From NCBI RefSeq assembly GCF_003477705.1, contig NZ_QUDV01000002.1:186001-250000 (forward strand): DNA of 64,000 nucleotides, given 5' to 3'. A program made the translations under genes and the position numbers. The stretch is from Dorea sp. AF36-15AT. Its GTDB lineage: Bacteria; Bacillota; Clostridia; Lachnospirales; Lachnospiraceae. Of this stretch, positions 54,218-63,214 are shown one piece after another (position 1 is the first letter of the stretch; every line of letters begins with the position of its first letter). The notes below the pieces were generated by a model. That model was not told the DNA's origin, did not search any database, and saw nothing but the letters and a program-made list of their open reading frames with translations.

Positions 54218-54275
54218 GTATTTTTTTGGTATAGTAGAAATGTTAAATAAAAATATTATGGCAAAGGAGCCAGTT

Positions 54276-54866
54276 ATGAAGAAATACGAAGAAGAACATT
54301 ATTTGTATGATAATATTAAGGATCAGATTTATCCGTGGGTGTCAAGCACATTATCACTGCCTGAGACATTGAATGGTAAGAATATATCCGAGAAAGATAC
54401 ACCATTAATTGAATTTGTAGGTGCTTTGAAGATCCTGTTTGTCATAAAGAGAGGCGAAGAAACATATGAAGTCATTAAAGATAATATGCTTCCGCCGGAA
54501 TGTGATATACCGGCATTATATCATCAGGCATGCGAGAATTTGGTGCGGGACGTGGAATTTGTAATCGGTAATACCATGTATGGAGCATTTTCTATTCTGG
54601 CAGATGGCAAGCATGAGGCAAGTTCCCTGTGCTTTCAGCATATCTGGAATGTATGCTCGGAGAAATTACAGGACGATCTGCTGATTATGGCACCACGTAC
54701 AGATACGGTGTTGTTTGCACCGCTGTCTCAGCCAAAAGCAATAGAAACGATGAAAACACATGCGGAACAGGCATATACAATGGGGACGAACAAAATCAAT
54801 ACAGATATGTATTTATTTACGCGAGACGGGAAGGAATTATTGACTTATGATGAAACGAAACATTAA
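54276..54866 (+). CDS. hypothetical protein (unrecognised)
   Basis: This 196-residue soluble protein has no motif I recognise with confidence; it has some resemblance to the clostridial DUF5688 or DUF1444 groups in its C-terminal half. It is rich in charged residues and has no signal peptide or membrane helix. I chose the ATG at 54276, with AAGGAG six bases upstream; the longer frame would start inside the terminator hairpin. Its last 20 bases overlap the HAD gene, so the two are probably coupled. Function is unknown. Confidence 0.7.
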   Translation: MKKYEEEHYLYDNIKDQIYPWVSSTLSLPETLNGKNISEKDTPLIEFVGALKILFVIKRGEETYEVIKDNMLPPECDIPALYHQACENLVRDVEFVIGNTMYGAFSILADGKHEASSLCFQHIWNVCSEKLQDDLLIMAPRTDTVLFAPLSQPKAIETMKTHAEQAYTMGTNKINTDMYLFTRDGKELLTYDETKH

Positions 54867-55683
54867 GATGATCGGTTTTGACCTGGATGGAACGCTGTTA
54901 AACAGTAATAAGGAGATCAGTGATTATACACGGGACGTCATAAGGGAAGCTGTTGAGCAGGGCGTGATCATTCTTCCGGCGACGGGAAGACCGCTGACCG
55001 GTATACCAAAGCCAGTTATGGCACTTCCTGGTATCCGATATGCAGTCACAGCTAACGGTGCCAGAGTAGTAGACGTGCAGGAGGATAAAGTTCTGCATGA
55101 AGCATTGCTTCCATATGAAAAAGGTAAGGAATTGCTGGAGATCTTTGCAAAATACGATACATACAGGGAAGTGTATTATGAGGGATTCGGTTATGCAACT
55201 GCGGATATGGTAGAGCGTATTGAGGAATATATGCCGATTAAGCCGATGATTGAATATATGCGTACTACCAGACGCCGGGTGCCGGATGTGGAAGCTATGT
55301 TCCATGAGAAAAAGATGGCAGTGGATAAGCTACAGGCACTGTTTCGCGATACAGAAACAAGAGATCTGGCAATGAAAGAAGTAAAAGAGAAGGTTCAGGG
55401 AGCAGCCGTTACCAGTGCGTTAGGCAATAATATTGAAGCGAACGGGGAAGATGCACAGAAGGGTATCGCGCTTTTGAAGCTGGGAGAGATCCTTGGTATT
55501 AAGAAGGATGAGATCATGGCATTTGGTGATGGTTCTAATGATATGGATATGATTCGCAGAGTCGGTTTTGGTGTGGCTATGGAGAATGGTATTGATGAGA
55601 TCAAAGAAGCAGCAGACTATATCACAGTGACCAATGATGAGCATGGCGTTGCAAAAGCAATTGAAAAATTTGTATTGAGGTAG
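54847..55683 (+). CDS. Cof-type HAD phosphatase
   Basis: This 278-residue protein belongs to the Cof/IIB group of HAD phosphatases, which act on sugar phosphates, nucleotides or cofactors. The nucleophile motif is FDLDGTLLNS. The second motif ATGRP and the acidic motif FGDGSNDMDMI come in the right order, with a type IIB cap between. The ATG overlaps the end of the upstream gene. The substrate cannot be inferred. uppP follows after 32 bases. Confidence 0.9.
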   Translation: MMKRNIKMIGFDLDGTLLNSNKEISDYTRDVIREAVEQGVIILPATGRPLTGIPKPVMALPGIRYAVTANGARVVDVQEDKVLHEALLPYEKGKELLEIFAKYDTYREVYYEGFGYATADMVERIEEYMPIKPMIEYMRTTRRRVPDVEAMFHEKKMAVDKLQALFRDTETRDLAMKEVKEKVQGAAVTSALGNNIEANGEDAQKGIALLKLGEILGIKKDEIMAFGDGSNDMDMIRRVGFGVAMENGIDEIKEAADYITVTNDEHGVAKAIEKFVLR

Positions 55684-55715
55684 TATCTGGCAGATGTGAA
55701 TAAAAGGAGGCAGAT

Positions 55716-56543
55716 ATGTTAGATTTTATTAAAGTTGTGATCCTGGGTATCGTAGAAGGAATCACCGAATGGCTTCCGGTCAGCAGTACCGGCCATCTGA
55801 TTCTGGTCGGCAGCGTATTGAAGCCGGGACTCAGTGATGCATTTATGGAAATGTTTGACGTGGTGATTCAACTTGGTGCGATCATGGCTGTTGTGGTGCT
55901 CTATTTCCACAAATTGAATCCGTTTTCCCCAAGAAAATCCGAACGTCAGAAGATGTTGACCTGGCAGATGTGGATTAAAGTGGCGATCGCGTCAGTTCCG
56001 GCAGCGATTGTGGGATTATTGTTTAATGATTATCTGGATGCGATTTTTTATAAACCGGTGCCGGTTGCAATCATGCTGATTGTATATGGTGTGTTGTTTA
56101 TTATAATAGAAGATAAGCACAGAGGAAAACAGCCAAAGGTTACCAGGATTTCACAGCTTACACTTAAGATGCTGTTGTGGATCGGTGTGTTCCAGATGCT
56201 TGCATTGATTCCGGGAACTTCAAGATCCGGTGCGACAATCGTAGGAGCGCTAATCATTGGAGTATCCAGAGAGACAGCGGCGGAATTTACATTTTTCCTT
56301 GCAATTCCGGTTATGTTCGGAGCAAGCTTCCTGAAGCTGTTGAAATTTGGATTAGCATTTTCAGCGGCAGAGTTTGGTTTCCTGATGCTTGGATGTATTG
56401 TATCATTTGGGGTATCTATATTTGCTATCAAGTTTCTGATGGGATATATTAAACAGCATGATTTTAAGGTATTTGGATATTATCGTATTGCGCTTGGAGT
56501 ATTGATTCTGATCGTGTCGATCTTCCAGGTGATCATGGGATAA
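55716..56543 (+). CDS. uppP: undecaprenyl-diphosphatase
   Basis: This 275-residue membrane enzyme recycles the lipid carrier for cell wall synthesis. The active-site stretches GIVEGITEWLPVSSTGHLIL and PGTSRSGATIVGAL are diagnostic of the UppP/BacA family. Eight hydrophobic segments are visible. AAGGAGG precedes the ATG. It shares transcription direction with the HAD gene and ends before a terminator. Confidence 0.97.
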   Translation: MLDFIKVVILGIVEGITEWLPVSSTGHLILVGSVLKPGLSDAFMEMFDVVIQLGAIMAVVVLYFHKLNPFSPRKSERQKMLTWQMWIKVAIASVPAAIVGLLFNDYLDAIFYKPVPVAIMLIVYGVLFIIIEDKHRGKQPKVTRISQLTLKMLLWIGVFQMLALIPGTSRSGATIVGALIIGVSRETAAEFTFFLAIPVMFGASFLKLLKFGLAFSAAEFGFLMLGCIVSFGVSIFAIKFLMGYIKQHDFKVFGYYRIALGVLILIVSIFQVIMG

Positions 56544-56559
56544 TATAAAAGAAGAAATT

Positions 56560-56610
56560 AAGGGGCATTTTTGTACGAAATAAATTAATTTTGCATAAAA
56601 ATACCCCTTT
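56560..56610 (+). terminator. terminator after uppP
   Basis: AAGGGGCATTTTT (56560-56572) pairs with AAAAATACCCCTT (56597-56609) with one mismatch across a 24-base loop. Confidence 0.65.
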
Positions 56611-56628
56611 AAATGTATAAAAATACAG

Positions 56629-56656
56629 TTGCAATTTGGCGTGAACGTGCTAAAAT
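56629..56656 (+). promoter_or_regulatory. promoter of the second ABC operon
   Basis: TTGCAA (56629-56634) and TAAAAT (56651-56656) have a 16-base spacer. A TATAAC lies two bases later, so the exact -10 is unsure. Confidence 0.45.
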
Positions 56657-56730
56657 ATAACGCATAGTGTGGAATAAGTAGGAATAAAAATTGCATAATC
56701 ATTAGGTTATGAAGAGAGAGGCGGTTATTT

Positions 56731-57420
56731 ATGAATAGTTGGACGGCGGATATGGCAGATACATTTGCGCGCTGCTTTATCAGAGAAGATAGGTATAAAC
56801 TTCTGATCAGTGGTATTGGTGTGACGATTAAAGTGTCAATCGTAGCGGTTATCCTTGGAATTCTGATCGGTTTTCTGATTGCACTCTGTAATTTGTCTAA
56901 GAACAAATTCCTCAGAGCAATCGGTAAGATATATACTGATATTATTCGAGGTACACCTTCAGTCACACAGCTGATGATCATTTACTTTGTAATTTTTGCG
57001 ACCGTTGATATTGAAAAATGGATTATTGCAGCGATAGCATTTGGTATTAATTCGGGTGCGTATGTATCGGAAATCATCCGTGCCGGAATCCTTTCTATAG
57101 ATAAAGGACAGACGGAGGCGGGAAGATCATTGGGATTAAATGCTTACCAGACGATGACAAGAATCGTAATCCCGCAGGCATTGAAGAATATTTTTCCGGC
57201 ACTTTGTAATGAATTTATTGTACTTATCAAAGAGACTGCAATTGTCGGTTACGTTGGACTGATGGATATTCAGAAAGCAGGAGATTTCATTAAGAGTGCT
57301 ACGTATGAGGCATTTATGCCGTTGATCGGTACAGCAATCATTTACTATGTTCTGATTAAGGTTCTTACATTGATACTTGGCGTATTTGAGAACAAGTTGA
57401 GAAAATCAGACATAAGATAA
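56731..57420 (+). CDS. amino acid ABC transporter permease
   Basis: This 229-residue inner-membrane protein has about five hydrophobic segments, the typical DIIRGTPSVTQLMIIYF stretch and the EAA-type loop GQTEAGRSLGLNAYQTMTR. It belongs to the polar amino acid uptake group. GAGAGGCGG precedes the ATG. The order here is permease, ATPase, binding lipoprotein, unlike the first system at 6.6-9 kb, so the two are separate systems and not a recent copy. Confidence 0.9.
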   Translation: MNSWTADMADTFARCFIREDRYKLLISGIGVTIKVSIVAVILGILIGFLIALCNLSKNKFLRAIGKIYTDIIRGTPSVTQLMIIYFVIFATVDIEKWIIAAIAFGINSGAYVSEIIRAGILSIDKGQTEAGRSLGLNAYQTMTRIVIPQALKNIFPALCNEFIVLIKETAIVGYVGLMDIQKAGDFIKSATYEAFMPLIGTAIIYYVLIKVLTLILGVFENKLRKSDIR

Positions 57421-57432
57421 GGGGGCTGTGAG

Positions 57433-58155
57433 ATGATAAAAGTAAAGAATCTGCATAAAAAATTTGATGAATTAGAAGTATTAAAAGGAATTGATGAGCA
57501 TATCAGACCAGGAGAAGTTGTTGTAGTCATTGGACCATCCGGTTCGGGAAAAAGTACTTTTCTCCGTTGCCTGAATCAGCTTGAGACAGCTACAGAAGGC
57601 GAGATTTACGTAGATGATGAATTGATCACAGATCCGAAATGTGATGTAAATAAAGTTCGTCAGAAAATGGGAATGGTATTTCAGCAGTTTAATCTGTTCC
57701 CACACCTTACGATTCTGGAGAATATTACGCTTGCGCCGGTTATGTTGAAGAAAATGACAAAAGATCAGGCGAAAGAAAAAGCAATGGAACTGTTAAGGAG
57801 AGTTGGTCTGGAAGAAAAAGCGGAGGCATATCCGGTACAATTATCCGGTGGACAGAAGCAGCGTGTAGCAATTGCGAGAGCACTGGCAATGAATCCGGAG
57901 ATCATGCTTTTTGATGAGCCGACTTCCGCACTTGACCCTGAGATGGTCGGAGAGGTTCTTGATGTAATGAAGGATCTGGCAGAATCTGGTATGACAATGG
58001 TTATTGTAACTCATGAGATGGGATTTGCCAGAGAAGTTGCATCACGTGTGATTTTTATGGATCAGGGTATCATCATGGAGAACGGAACACCGGAAGAAGT
58101 GTTTACGAATCCGAAAAATGAGAGAACAAAGCTATTCTTAAGTAAAGTGTTATAG
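57433..58155 (+). CDS. amino acid ABC transporter ATPase
   Basis: This 240-residue GlnQ-type ATPase has Walker [11 protein letters not shown]-loop [11 protein letters not shown], signature [15 protein letters not shown], Walker [13 protein letters not shown] and H-loop [10 protein letters not shown]. It powers the permease encoded 12 bases upstream. A GGGGGCTGTGAG region precedes the ATG. The binding lipoprotein gene follows after a 124-base spacer with a hairpin. Confidence 0.94.
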   Translation: MIKVKNLHKKFDELEVLKGIDEHIRPGEVVVVIGPSGSGKSTFLRCLNQLETATEGEIYVDDELITDPKCDVNKVRQKMGMVFQQFNLFPHLTILENITLAPVMLKKMTKDQAKEKAMELLRRVGLEEKAEAYPVQLSGGQKQRVAIARALAMNPEIMLFDEPTSALDPEMVGEVLDVMKDLAESGMTMVIVTHEMGFAREVASRVIFMDQGIIMENGTPEEVFTNPKNERTKLFLSKVL

Positions 58156-58183
58156 TCAGGTGCTGCAATGATATTTGATATTC

Positions 58184-58200
58184 TGCAAACAGTGTTTGCA
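58184..58200 (+). other. hairpin in the ATPase-lipoprotein spacer
   Basis: TGCAAAC (58184-58190) pairs perfectly with GTTTGCA (58194-58200) around AGT. A direct repeat GATCAATG lies just after. No T run follows; it could set relative expression or act as a binding site. Confidence 0.5.
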
Positions 58201-58279
58201 TGATATAGAGATAACCGATCAATGTTTTGATCAATGTAAAAGCGCAGGTAACTACTTGTGAGGAAAAGGAGAATGTATT

Positions 58280-59083
58280 ATGAAAAAGATGACAAAAATG
58301 CTTTCTGTTATTCTTACAGTTGCAATGATGGCAGCAATGCTTGTTGCATGTGGAAGCAGCGACGGTAAGAAGAGTGATGAAAAGACAGAATCTACAGATT
58401 CAAAAGATACGATTAAATTCGGTACAAATGCTGAATTTCCACCGTTTGAGTATGTAACACAAGAAGGTGTGATCGGAGAGTTTGATGGTATTGATATCGC
58501 AATCGCAAAAGATATCGCTGAAGAGAATGGAATGGAAGCTGAAGTCGAGAACATGGAGTTTGATTCCCTGATCGTTGCTCTTCAGAATGGACAGGTTGAT
58601 GCTGTTATTGCCGGTATGACTGTAACAGATGAAAGAGCAGAAGCAGTTGATTTCTCTACACCATATTATACAGCTACTCAGGTAATGGTAGTAAAAGATG
58701 GTTCTGACATTACAAAAGCATCTGATATGGAAGGAAAGAAAATCTGTGTTATCCAGGGATACACAGGTGAGACTTGCGTAAAGGATCTTGGCTATGATTA
58801 CGAAGCATTCAAAAAAGGTACAGAAGCAATCATGGAGCTTGTAAATGACAAGTGTGATGTTGTTGTTATCGACTCTGCAACAGCTCAGAAATATGTTGCT
58901 GATAATGACGGTCTTAAGATTGTAGAGGATAACGATGCATTTGATTCTGAGGAATATGCTATTGCTGTTCAGAAAGGCAATACAGAACTTCTGGATAAGA
59001 TCAACACAGCAATCGAGAAACTGATCAGCGATGGAAAAGTTTCAGAGTATGCTGCAAAATATACAGACGCAGACGCTGAATAA
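58280..59083 (+). CDS. amino acid ABC transporter substrate-binding lipoprotein
   Basis: This 267-residue protein has a lipoprotein signal with lipobox LVAC and Cys24, so it should be anchored outside the membrane. The mature part is a family 3 solute-binding protein: FGTNAEFPPFEYVTQEGVIG and FDGIDIAIAKDIAEENG are typical. It works with the permease and ATPase just upstream. AAAGGAG precedes the ATG. The ligand is not clear. Confidence 0.92.
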   Translation: MKKMTKMLSVILTVAMMAAMLVACGSSDGKKSDEKTESTDSKDTIKFGTNAEFPPFEYVTQEGVIGEFDGIDIAIAKDIAEENGMEAEVENMEFDSLIVALQNGQVDAVIAGMTVTDERAEAVDFSTPYYTATQVMVVKDGSDITKASDMEGKKICVIQGYTGETCVKDLGYDYEAFKKGTEAIMELVNDKCDVVVIDSATAQKYVADNDGLKIVEDNDAFDSEEYAIAVQKGNTELLDKINTAIEKLISDGKVSEYAAKYTDADAE

Positions 59084-59103
59084 TCTGATTTAAAAAGAAA
59101 TGT

Positions 59104-59140
59104 AAAATCCCGCACGTCACAGAGTGATGTGCGGGATTTT
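59104..59140. terminator. bidirectional terminator after the ABC operon
   Basis: AAAATCCCGCACGTCAC (59104-59120) pairs with GTGATGTGCGGGATTTT (59124-59140) with one mismatch. It also serves the convergent reductase gene. Confidence 0.9.
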
Positions 59141-59149
59141 GACATTATG

Positions 59150-60301
59150 TTACAGCATTTCAAGGAATGCAGTCAGTCTGGTGTTAAGCTGTCCGATATC
59201 GGCCTGAGAGTAATCAGTCTCTACATGGATATATGGAATACCTTTCTTCTCGTTAACAAATCTGCGGATTGCAAGTGTCTCTACATTGTATGTATGGCAT
59301 GCCTGCAGAGTCATCTCTACGACGCCATCTACGTGGAACTCATCGATCAGCTCATCGAGCAGTTTCAGACGGTTCGGGTTCGGAGTCATCACGGAACATC
59401 CGATGTTCAGGTATCTCTTGGCAATTGCGTCGTATACGTCAGGGTTCTCTTCGTCTACTAATTCGGCAGTAGATTTGGCACCGGAGCAGTTCTCATAAGC
59501 AACTACGATACCGCCGTTGTCTTCAATAGCGCGGATAACCTTTTCCGGAGCGCCTCCGATCGGACACCCTGTGATCAGGATACGAGGTTTCTTTTCTTCC
59601 ATCTTGCCTTCTGCGTATTCTTTTTCAATTTTATCTACCAGAGCATTGATCTCTGCAGGAATCGCTTTGCGGTCAAATTTGAATCCGCTTCCGTATAATA
59701 CTTTCCACAGATCGTATCCCTTGATCGGTGCCGGATCGTATTTCATTACACCGTACAGATTCTTAAGAGCGGTACGAACAGCGTTCTCTTCTTTGATCGC
59801 TTCTTTAACTGCTTCGTCTGTGATCGTTGTCTCAAAATGCTCTTCCAGATATTCCTTAAAACGTATGATCTCACTTTTCCATAACTTCTGGGCTGCTTCG
59901 TTCTGTGTGTTCGGCAGTTCCATAATGTAGACGTTCTTGAAGTCAGACATATACTCGTACATCTTCTTCTTACCATCACAGGTGGTCTCACCGACTACTA
60001 CATCGGAGAAGTAGAAGAAAGGACATTTGTCTGTTACTGCGAATCCGTAGCTGGATTTGATCAATGGGCATAAATTCTTTGGTAGATCTTTCTCTGCATC
60101 CGGGATTGTCTCATCAGATGTAGAACATAAGCCGACAGTGACAGCTCCCATGGCCATGGCGATCTCTCTTGGAAAGTAAGTACAGTATGCACCGACTACC
60201 GGTGTGCCCTGATCTTTGATCTTCTTTAATGCCAGAAAGGAATTCTTGCGCTGTTCGGCAAATTCTTCAAATACTTCTGGCAAATCTTTAATTAATTCCA
60301 T
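59150..60301 (-). CDS. double-cubane-type anaerobic reductase (HgdB/YjiM-like)
   Basis: This 383-residue protein is of the 2-hydroxyacyl-CoA dehydratase BcrC/HgdB family, in the subgroup now called double-cubane-cluster reductases. Conserved cysteines appear in GAYCTYFPRE, LCSTSDETIPDAEKDLP, NLCPLIKSSYGFA, DKCPFFYFSD and VGETTCDGKKKM, plus CPIGG and CSVM. They would carry an iron-sulfur cluster. The substrate is unknown. I chose the ATG at 60301, with AAAGGAG upstream. It has no partner genes here; an activator ATPase would be needed from elsewhere. Confidence 0.85.
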   Translation of the reverse strand: MELIKDLPEVFEEFAEQRKNSFLALKKIKDQGTPVVGAYCTYFPREIAMAMGAVTVGLCSTSDETIPDAEKDLPKNLCPLIKSSYGFAVTDKCPFFYFSDVVVGETTCDGKKKMYEYMSDFKNVYIMELPNTQNEAAQKLWKSEIIRFKEYLEEHFETTITDEAVKEAIKEENAVRTALKNLYGVMKYDPAPIKGYDLWKVLYGSGFKFDRKAIPAEINALVDKIEKEYAEGKMEEKKPRILITGCPIGGAPEKVIRAIEDNGGIVVAYENCSGAKSTAELVDEENPDVYDAIAKRYLNIGCSVMTPNPNRLKLLDELIDEFHVDGVVEMTLQACHTYNVETLAIRRFVNEKKGIPYIHVETDYSQADIGQLNTRLTAFLEML

Positions 60302-60515
60302 AATGTATCTCCTTTTGTGTTTAATCATTACCTATATTTTATCACTAATGAAAATAAACGACAATGAAACAAGGGGAAAATCGAAGGATTAGTCATTTGA
60401 AAATATAATGAATGTGAGGATATATTTAGATTATCTATAAGTACAGAAAGACTTTTTTAGTATGGAATAAAATGTTATACTTAAATACGGAGATATAGAA
60501 AAGCAGGATAGATTT

Positions 60516-61592
60516 ATGATTTATGAGAATATACAGGAAGAATTACAGATATTAAAGCAATTACCGGAGCCTGTAGTGACATGGTTTCGTGCTAATAAGC
60601 GGGAGCTCCCGTGGCGGGATCATCCGGATGCTTACCGCGTGTGGGTGTCGGAGATTATGCTGCAGCAGACCCGTGTGGAGGCGGTGAAGTCTTATTATCA
60701 TAGATTTCTGGAAGCGTTGCCGGATGTGAAGGCACTGGCAGAAGCAGAGGAAGATCAGTTATTGAAACTGTGGGAAGGGCTTGGATATTATAATCGTGTC
60801 CGCAATATGCAGAAAGCGGCAACGCAGATCATGGTAGATTACGGCGGCGAGTTTCCGCAGACATATGAAGAGATCCTGAATCTGACCGGTATTGGAAGCT
60901 ATACAGCAGGGGCGATCAGTTCGTTTGCATTTGGACTGGCAAAACCTGCGGTGGATGGTAATGTGCTCCGGGTAATTTCAAGAATTACCGGGAGTGATCG
61001 TGATATTATGAAGCAGAGTGTCAGAAAACGGATGGAGAAGCTCCTGGAACAGGTGATCCCGGCAGACGCATCCAGTGATTTTAATCAGGGACTGATTGAA
61101 ATTGGGGCAATCGTCTGTGTGCCAAATGGCGAGCCAAAGTGTCAGGAATGTCCGGCAAAGGAGTTCTGTGTGGCACATAAAAAGGGCATCGAGATGGAAC
61201 TCCCTGTGAAGAAGAAGGCAGCAGCCAGACGGATTGAGAAGAGAACGGTATTGATCTTCCGGGATGGAGAGACCAGAGGTATCCGCAAACGTCCGGCAAA
61301 AGGACTGTTGGCAGGCTTATATGAACTTCCGGGGGTGGATGGACACCTGACGATGGAAGAAGCGATAGAATATAGCAAAAAGATTGGGCTGACGCCGGTC
61401 CGCGTAAAGGAGGCAGGCGAAGCAAAGCATGTATTCAGCCATGTGGAGTGGCATATGATCGGGTATCAGATCCAGGTGGATGAGCTGGAAGAATCCTGTA
61501 CAGAGGATATGATCTTTGCACATCCGGAAGAGATCCAGCAACGTTATCCGATTCCGTCAGCATTTGAAAAATATATGAAGTATGTGATATGA
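60516..61592 (+). CDS. mutY: A/G-specific adenine glycosylase
   Basis: This 358-residue repair enzyme removes A paired with 8-oxoG. The helix-hairpin-helix LTGIGSYTAGAISSFAFG with Asp in AVDGNVLRVISR, and the iron-sulfur cysteines in CVPNGEPKCQECPAKEFC, are all present. A C-terminal Nudix-like domain (about residues 235-350) reads the 8-oxoG. Length is normal. The stop overlaps the frame of the GntR gene; the two share a transcript. Confidence 0.96.
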   Translation: MIYENIQEELQILKQLPEPVVTWFRANKRELPWRDHPDAYRVWVSEIMLQQTRVEAVKSYYHRFLEALPDVKALAEAEEDQLLKLWEGLGYYNRVRNMQKAATQIMVDYGGEFPQTYEEILNLTGIGSYTAGAISSFAFGLAKPAVDGNVLRVISRITGSDRDIMKQSVRKRMEKLLEQVIPADASSDFNQGLIEIGAIVCVPNGEPKCQECPAKEFCVAHKKGIEMELPVKKKAAARRIEKRTVLIFRDGETRGIRKRPAKGLLAGLYELPGVDGHLTMEEAIEYSKKIGLTPVRVKEAGEAKHVFSHVEWHMIGYQIQVDELEESCTEDMIFAHPEEIQQRYPIPSAFEKYMKYVI

Positions 61593-61603
61593 GAGGAGCA
61601 GCT

Positions 61604-62242
61604 ATGAGTGGAAAAGCAAAGTCACTTGCCGATCAGGCATATGAGACGATCAAACAGAATATATTGAACCTGACGTATCCGCCGGGCATGCCTTTGACTG
61701 AGGCGAAGCTCGCAGAGGAACTGGGGATGAGCCGGAGTCCGGTACGTACTGCGCTTCGCATGCTGCAGACAGATGGACTTATTGTGACTGATTATTATAA
61801 ATCTATGACGGTCAAAGAGATTACCGAAGAGGATATTAATCAGATTTATCAGTTAAGAGAATTGATAGAGCTTCCGGCGTTTAAGCTGATTTTTGATTCA
61901 GAAAAATATGAAGAATTCTCTTACCGTATCGAGGAAAAGGTAGTGCGCATGTGTGCGGTAGCATCCGATCCATTTGCATGGGAGATTGCGGATATTGCAT
62001 TTCATATGGAAATTGTAAGTATCTATGAAAATGAGCGGATCGATCGGATTTATCATAATAATCTGTCGGAGCTTACTCGTATGGGTGTGCATTCGGTCAA
62101 GAATGGCATGGAGATCCAGCAGACGAATGACCATTTGAAGGATCTTGTGGAGTATATGCGTCAGGGAGATTATGAACATGCAGTAAAGATATTGAAGGAT
62201 GATCATTTTGGTACAGGAAGAACGACTGCTATGTCAAAATGA
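61604..62242 (+). CDS. GntR/FadR-family regulator
   Basis: This 212-residue protein has an N-terminal winged HTH (DQAYETIKQNILNLTYPPGM, then LAEELGMSRSPVRTALRML) and a C-terminal FCD-type helical domain that binds a small acid. I chose the ATG at 61604, with GAGGAG upstream, over the one at 61589 that overlaps mutY. Metal-binding His residues of FCD proteins are partly visible (FHMEIV, DDHFG). The ligand and targets are unknown. Confidence 0.88.
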   Translation: MSGKAKSLADQAYETIKQNILNLTYPPGMPLTEAKLAEELGMSRSPVRTALRMLQTDGLIVTDYYKSMTVKEITEEDINQIYQLRELIELPAFKLIFDSEKYEEFSYRIEEKVVRMCAVASDPFAWEIADIAFHMEIVSIYENERIDRIYHNNLSELTRMGVHSVKNGMEIQQTNDHLKDLVEYMRQGDYEHAVKILKDDHFGTGRTTAMSK

Positions 62243-62272
62243 TAGCGGTCGTGATACGAAGGAGATAAAGCT

Positions 62273-63196
62273 ATGTACGATTTTATAGTGAATCCGAATG
62301 CCAGATCAGGGCTTGGCGGCAGGATCTGGAAAGAACTCGAGCAACTTCTGAAAGAGCAGAAGGCAGAGTATCGGATACATTTTACTAAATACCAGAGGCA
62401 TGCAAGCCGGATTGCGGAAGAGATTACCACAGATGGGGAAGAACACACCATTGTGGTACTTGGCGGTGACGGTACGGTAAATGAAGTGCTGAATGGAATC
62501 ACCGAATTGTCTAAGGTGACGATGGGATATATTCCGATGGGTTCCAGCAATGATTTTGCCAGATATTTTAAGATGGCAGCAGAACCTGCGGAATGTCTGA
62601 CACGGATATTGCATCCTAAGAAAATGGTGGATATGAATGTGGGAATCATGTCTTATAAAAATGGTGAAAAGTCCAGACGGTATGCGGTCAGCACAGGAAT
62701 CGGATTTGACGCGGCTGTATGTCATCAGGCGGTCATTTCTAAGATGAAGGTATTCTTAAATAAGATTCATCTTGGTAAGCTTACCTATCTTGGAATTGCT
62801 CTTTCCCGCATGATTGCATTGCGACCGGGTAAGATGCGGGTCCGTCTGGATGATGGAGAATGGATTGAATACGACAGAGCTTATTTCGCGACAGCGATGA
62901 ATCATCCATTCGAAGGTGGAGGATTTAAGTTTTGCCCGGATGCAGATCCGTGTGATGATATCCTGAATGTGACGGTGATATCTGGTTTGCCGAAATGGAA
63001 GGTGCTGTGCCTGCTTCCAACTGCATTTAAAGGATGGCATATCCGCTTCAGGGGCATTGATACATATACCTGTAAAAAAGTTGAGATTGACAGTGAGCAG
63101 GCATTGCCGGTACATACAGATGGAGAACCGGTATTTCTGCAGCGGAAAATGACAGCAGCATTAGAACCGGACAAGATCAGACTTATTGTTGGATAA
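62273..63196 (+). CDS. diacylglycerol kinase-family lipid kinase
   Basis: This 307-residue cytoplasmic enzyme is of the DagK/YegS/BmrU group. The ATP-binding stretch VLGGDGTVNEVLNGI and PMGSSNDFARYFKMA are diagnostic, and the fold has the usual C-terminal beta domain with ESEQALPVHTDGEP-like text. It could phosphorylate diacylglycerol or a related lipid. AAGGAG precedes the ATG. The GDPD gene follows after 18 bases, so a lipid-recycling pair is suggested. Confidence 0.9.
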   Translation: MYDFIVNPNARSGLGGRIWKELEQLLKEQKAEYRIHFTKYQRHASRIAEEITTDGEEHTIVVLGGDGTVNEVLNGITELSKVTMGYIPMGSSNDFARYFKMAAEPAECLTRILHPKKMVDMNVGIMSYKNGEKSRRYAVSTGIGFDAAVCHQAVISKMKVFLNKIHLGKLTYLGIALSRMIALRPGKMRVRLDDGEWIEYDRAYFATAMNHPFEGGGFKFCPDADPCDDILNVTVISGLPKWKVLCLLPTAFKGWHIRFRGIDTYTCKKVEIDSEQALPVHTDGEPVFLQRKMTAALEPDKIRLIVG

Positions 63197-63214
63197 TTTG
63201 AGGAGGCGCAGAAA

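Noticed and set aside
54198..54275. Longer start for the hypothetical protein after adhE
   Set aside because: It would begin within the adhE terminator and ignores the AAGGAG site before 54276.
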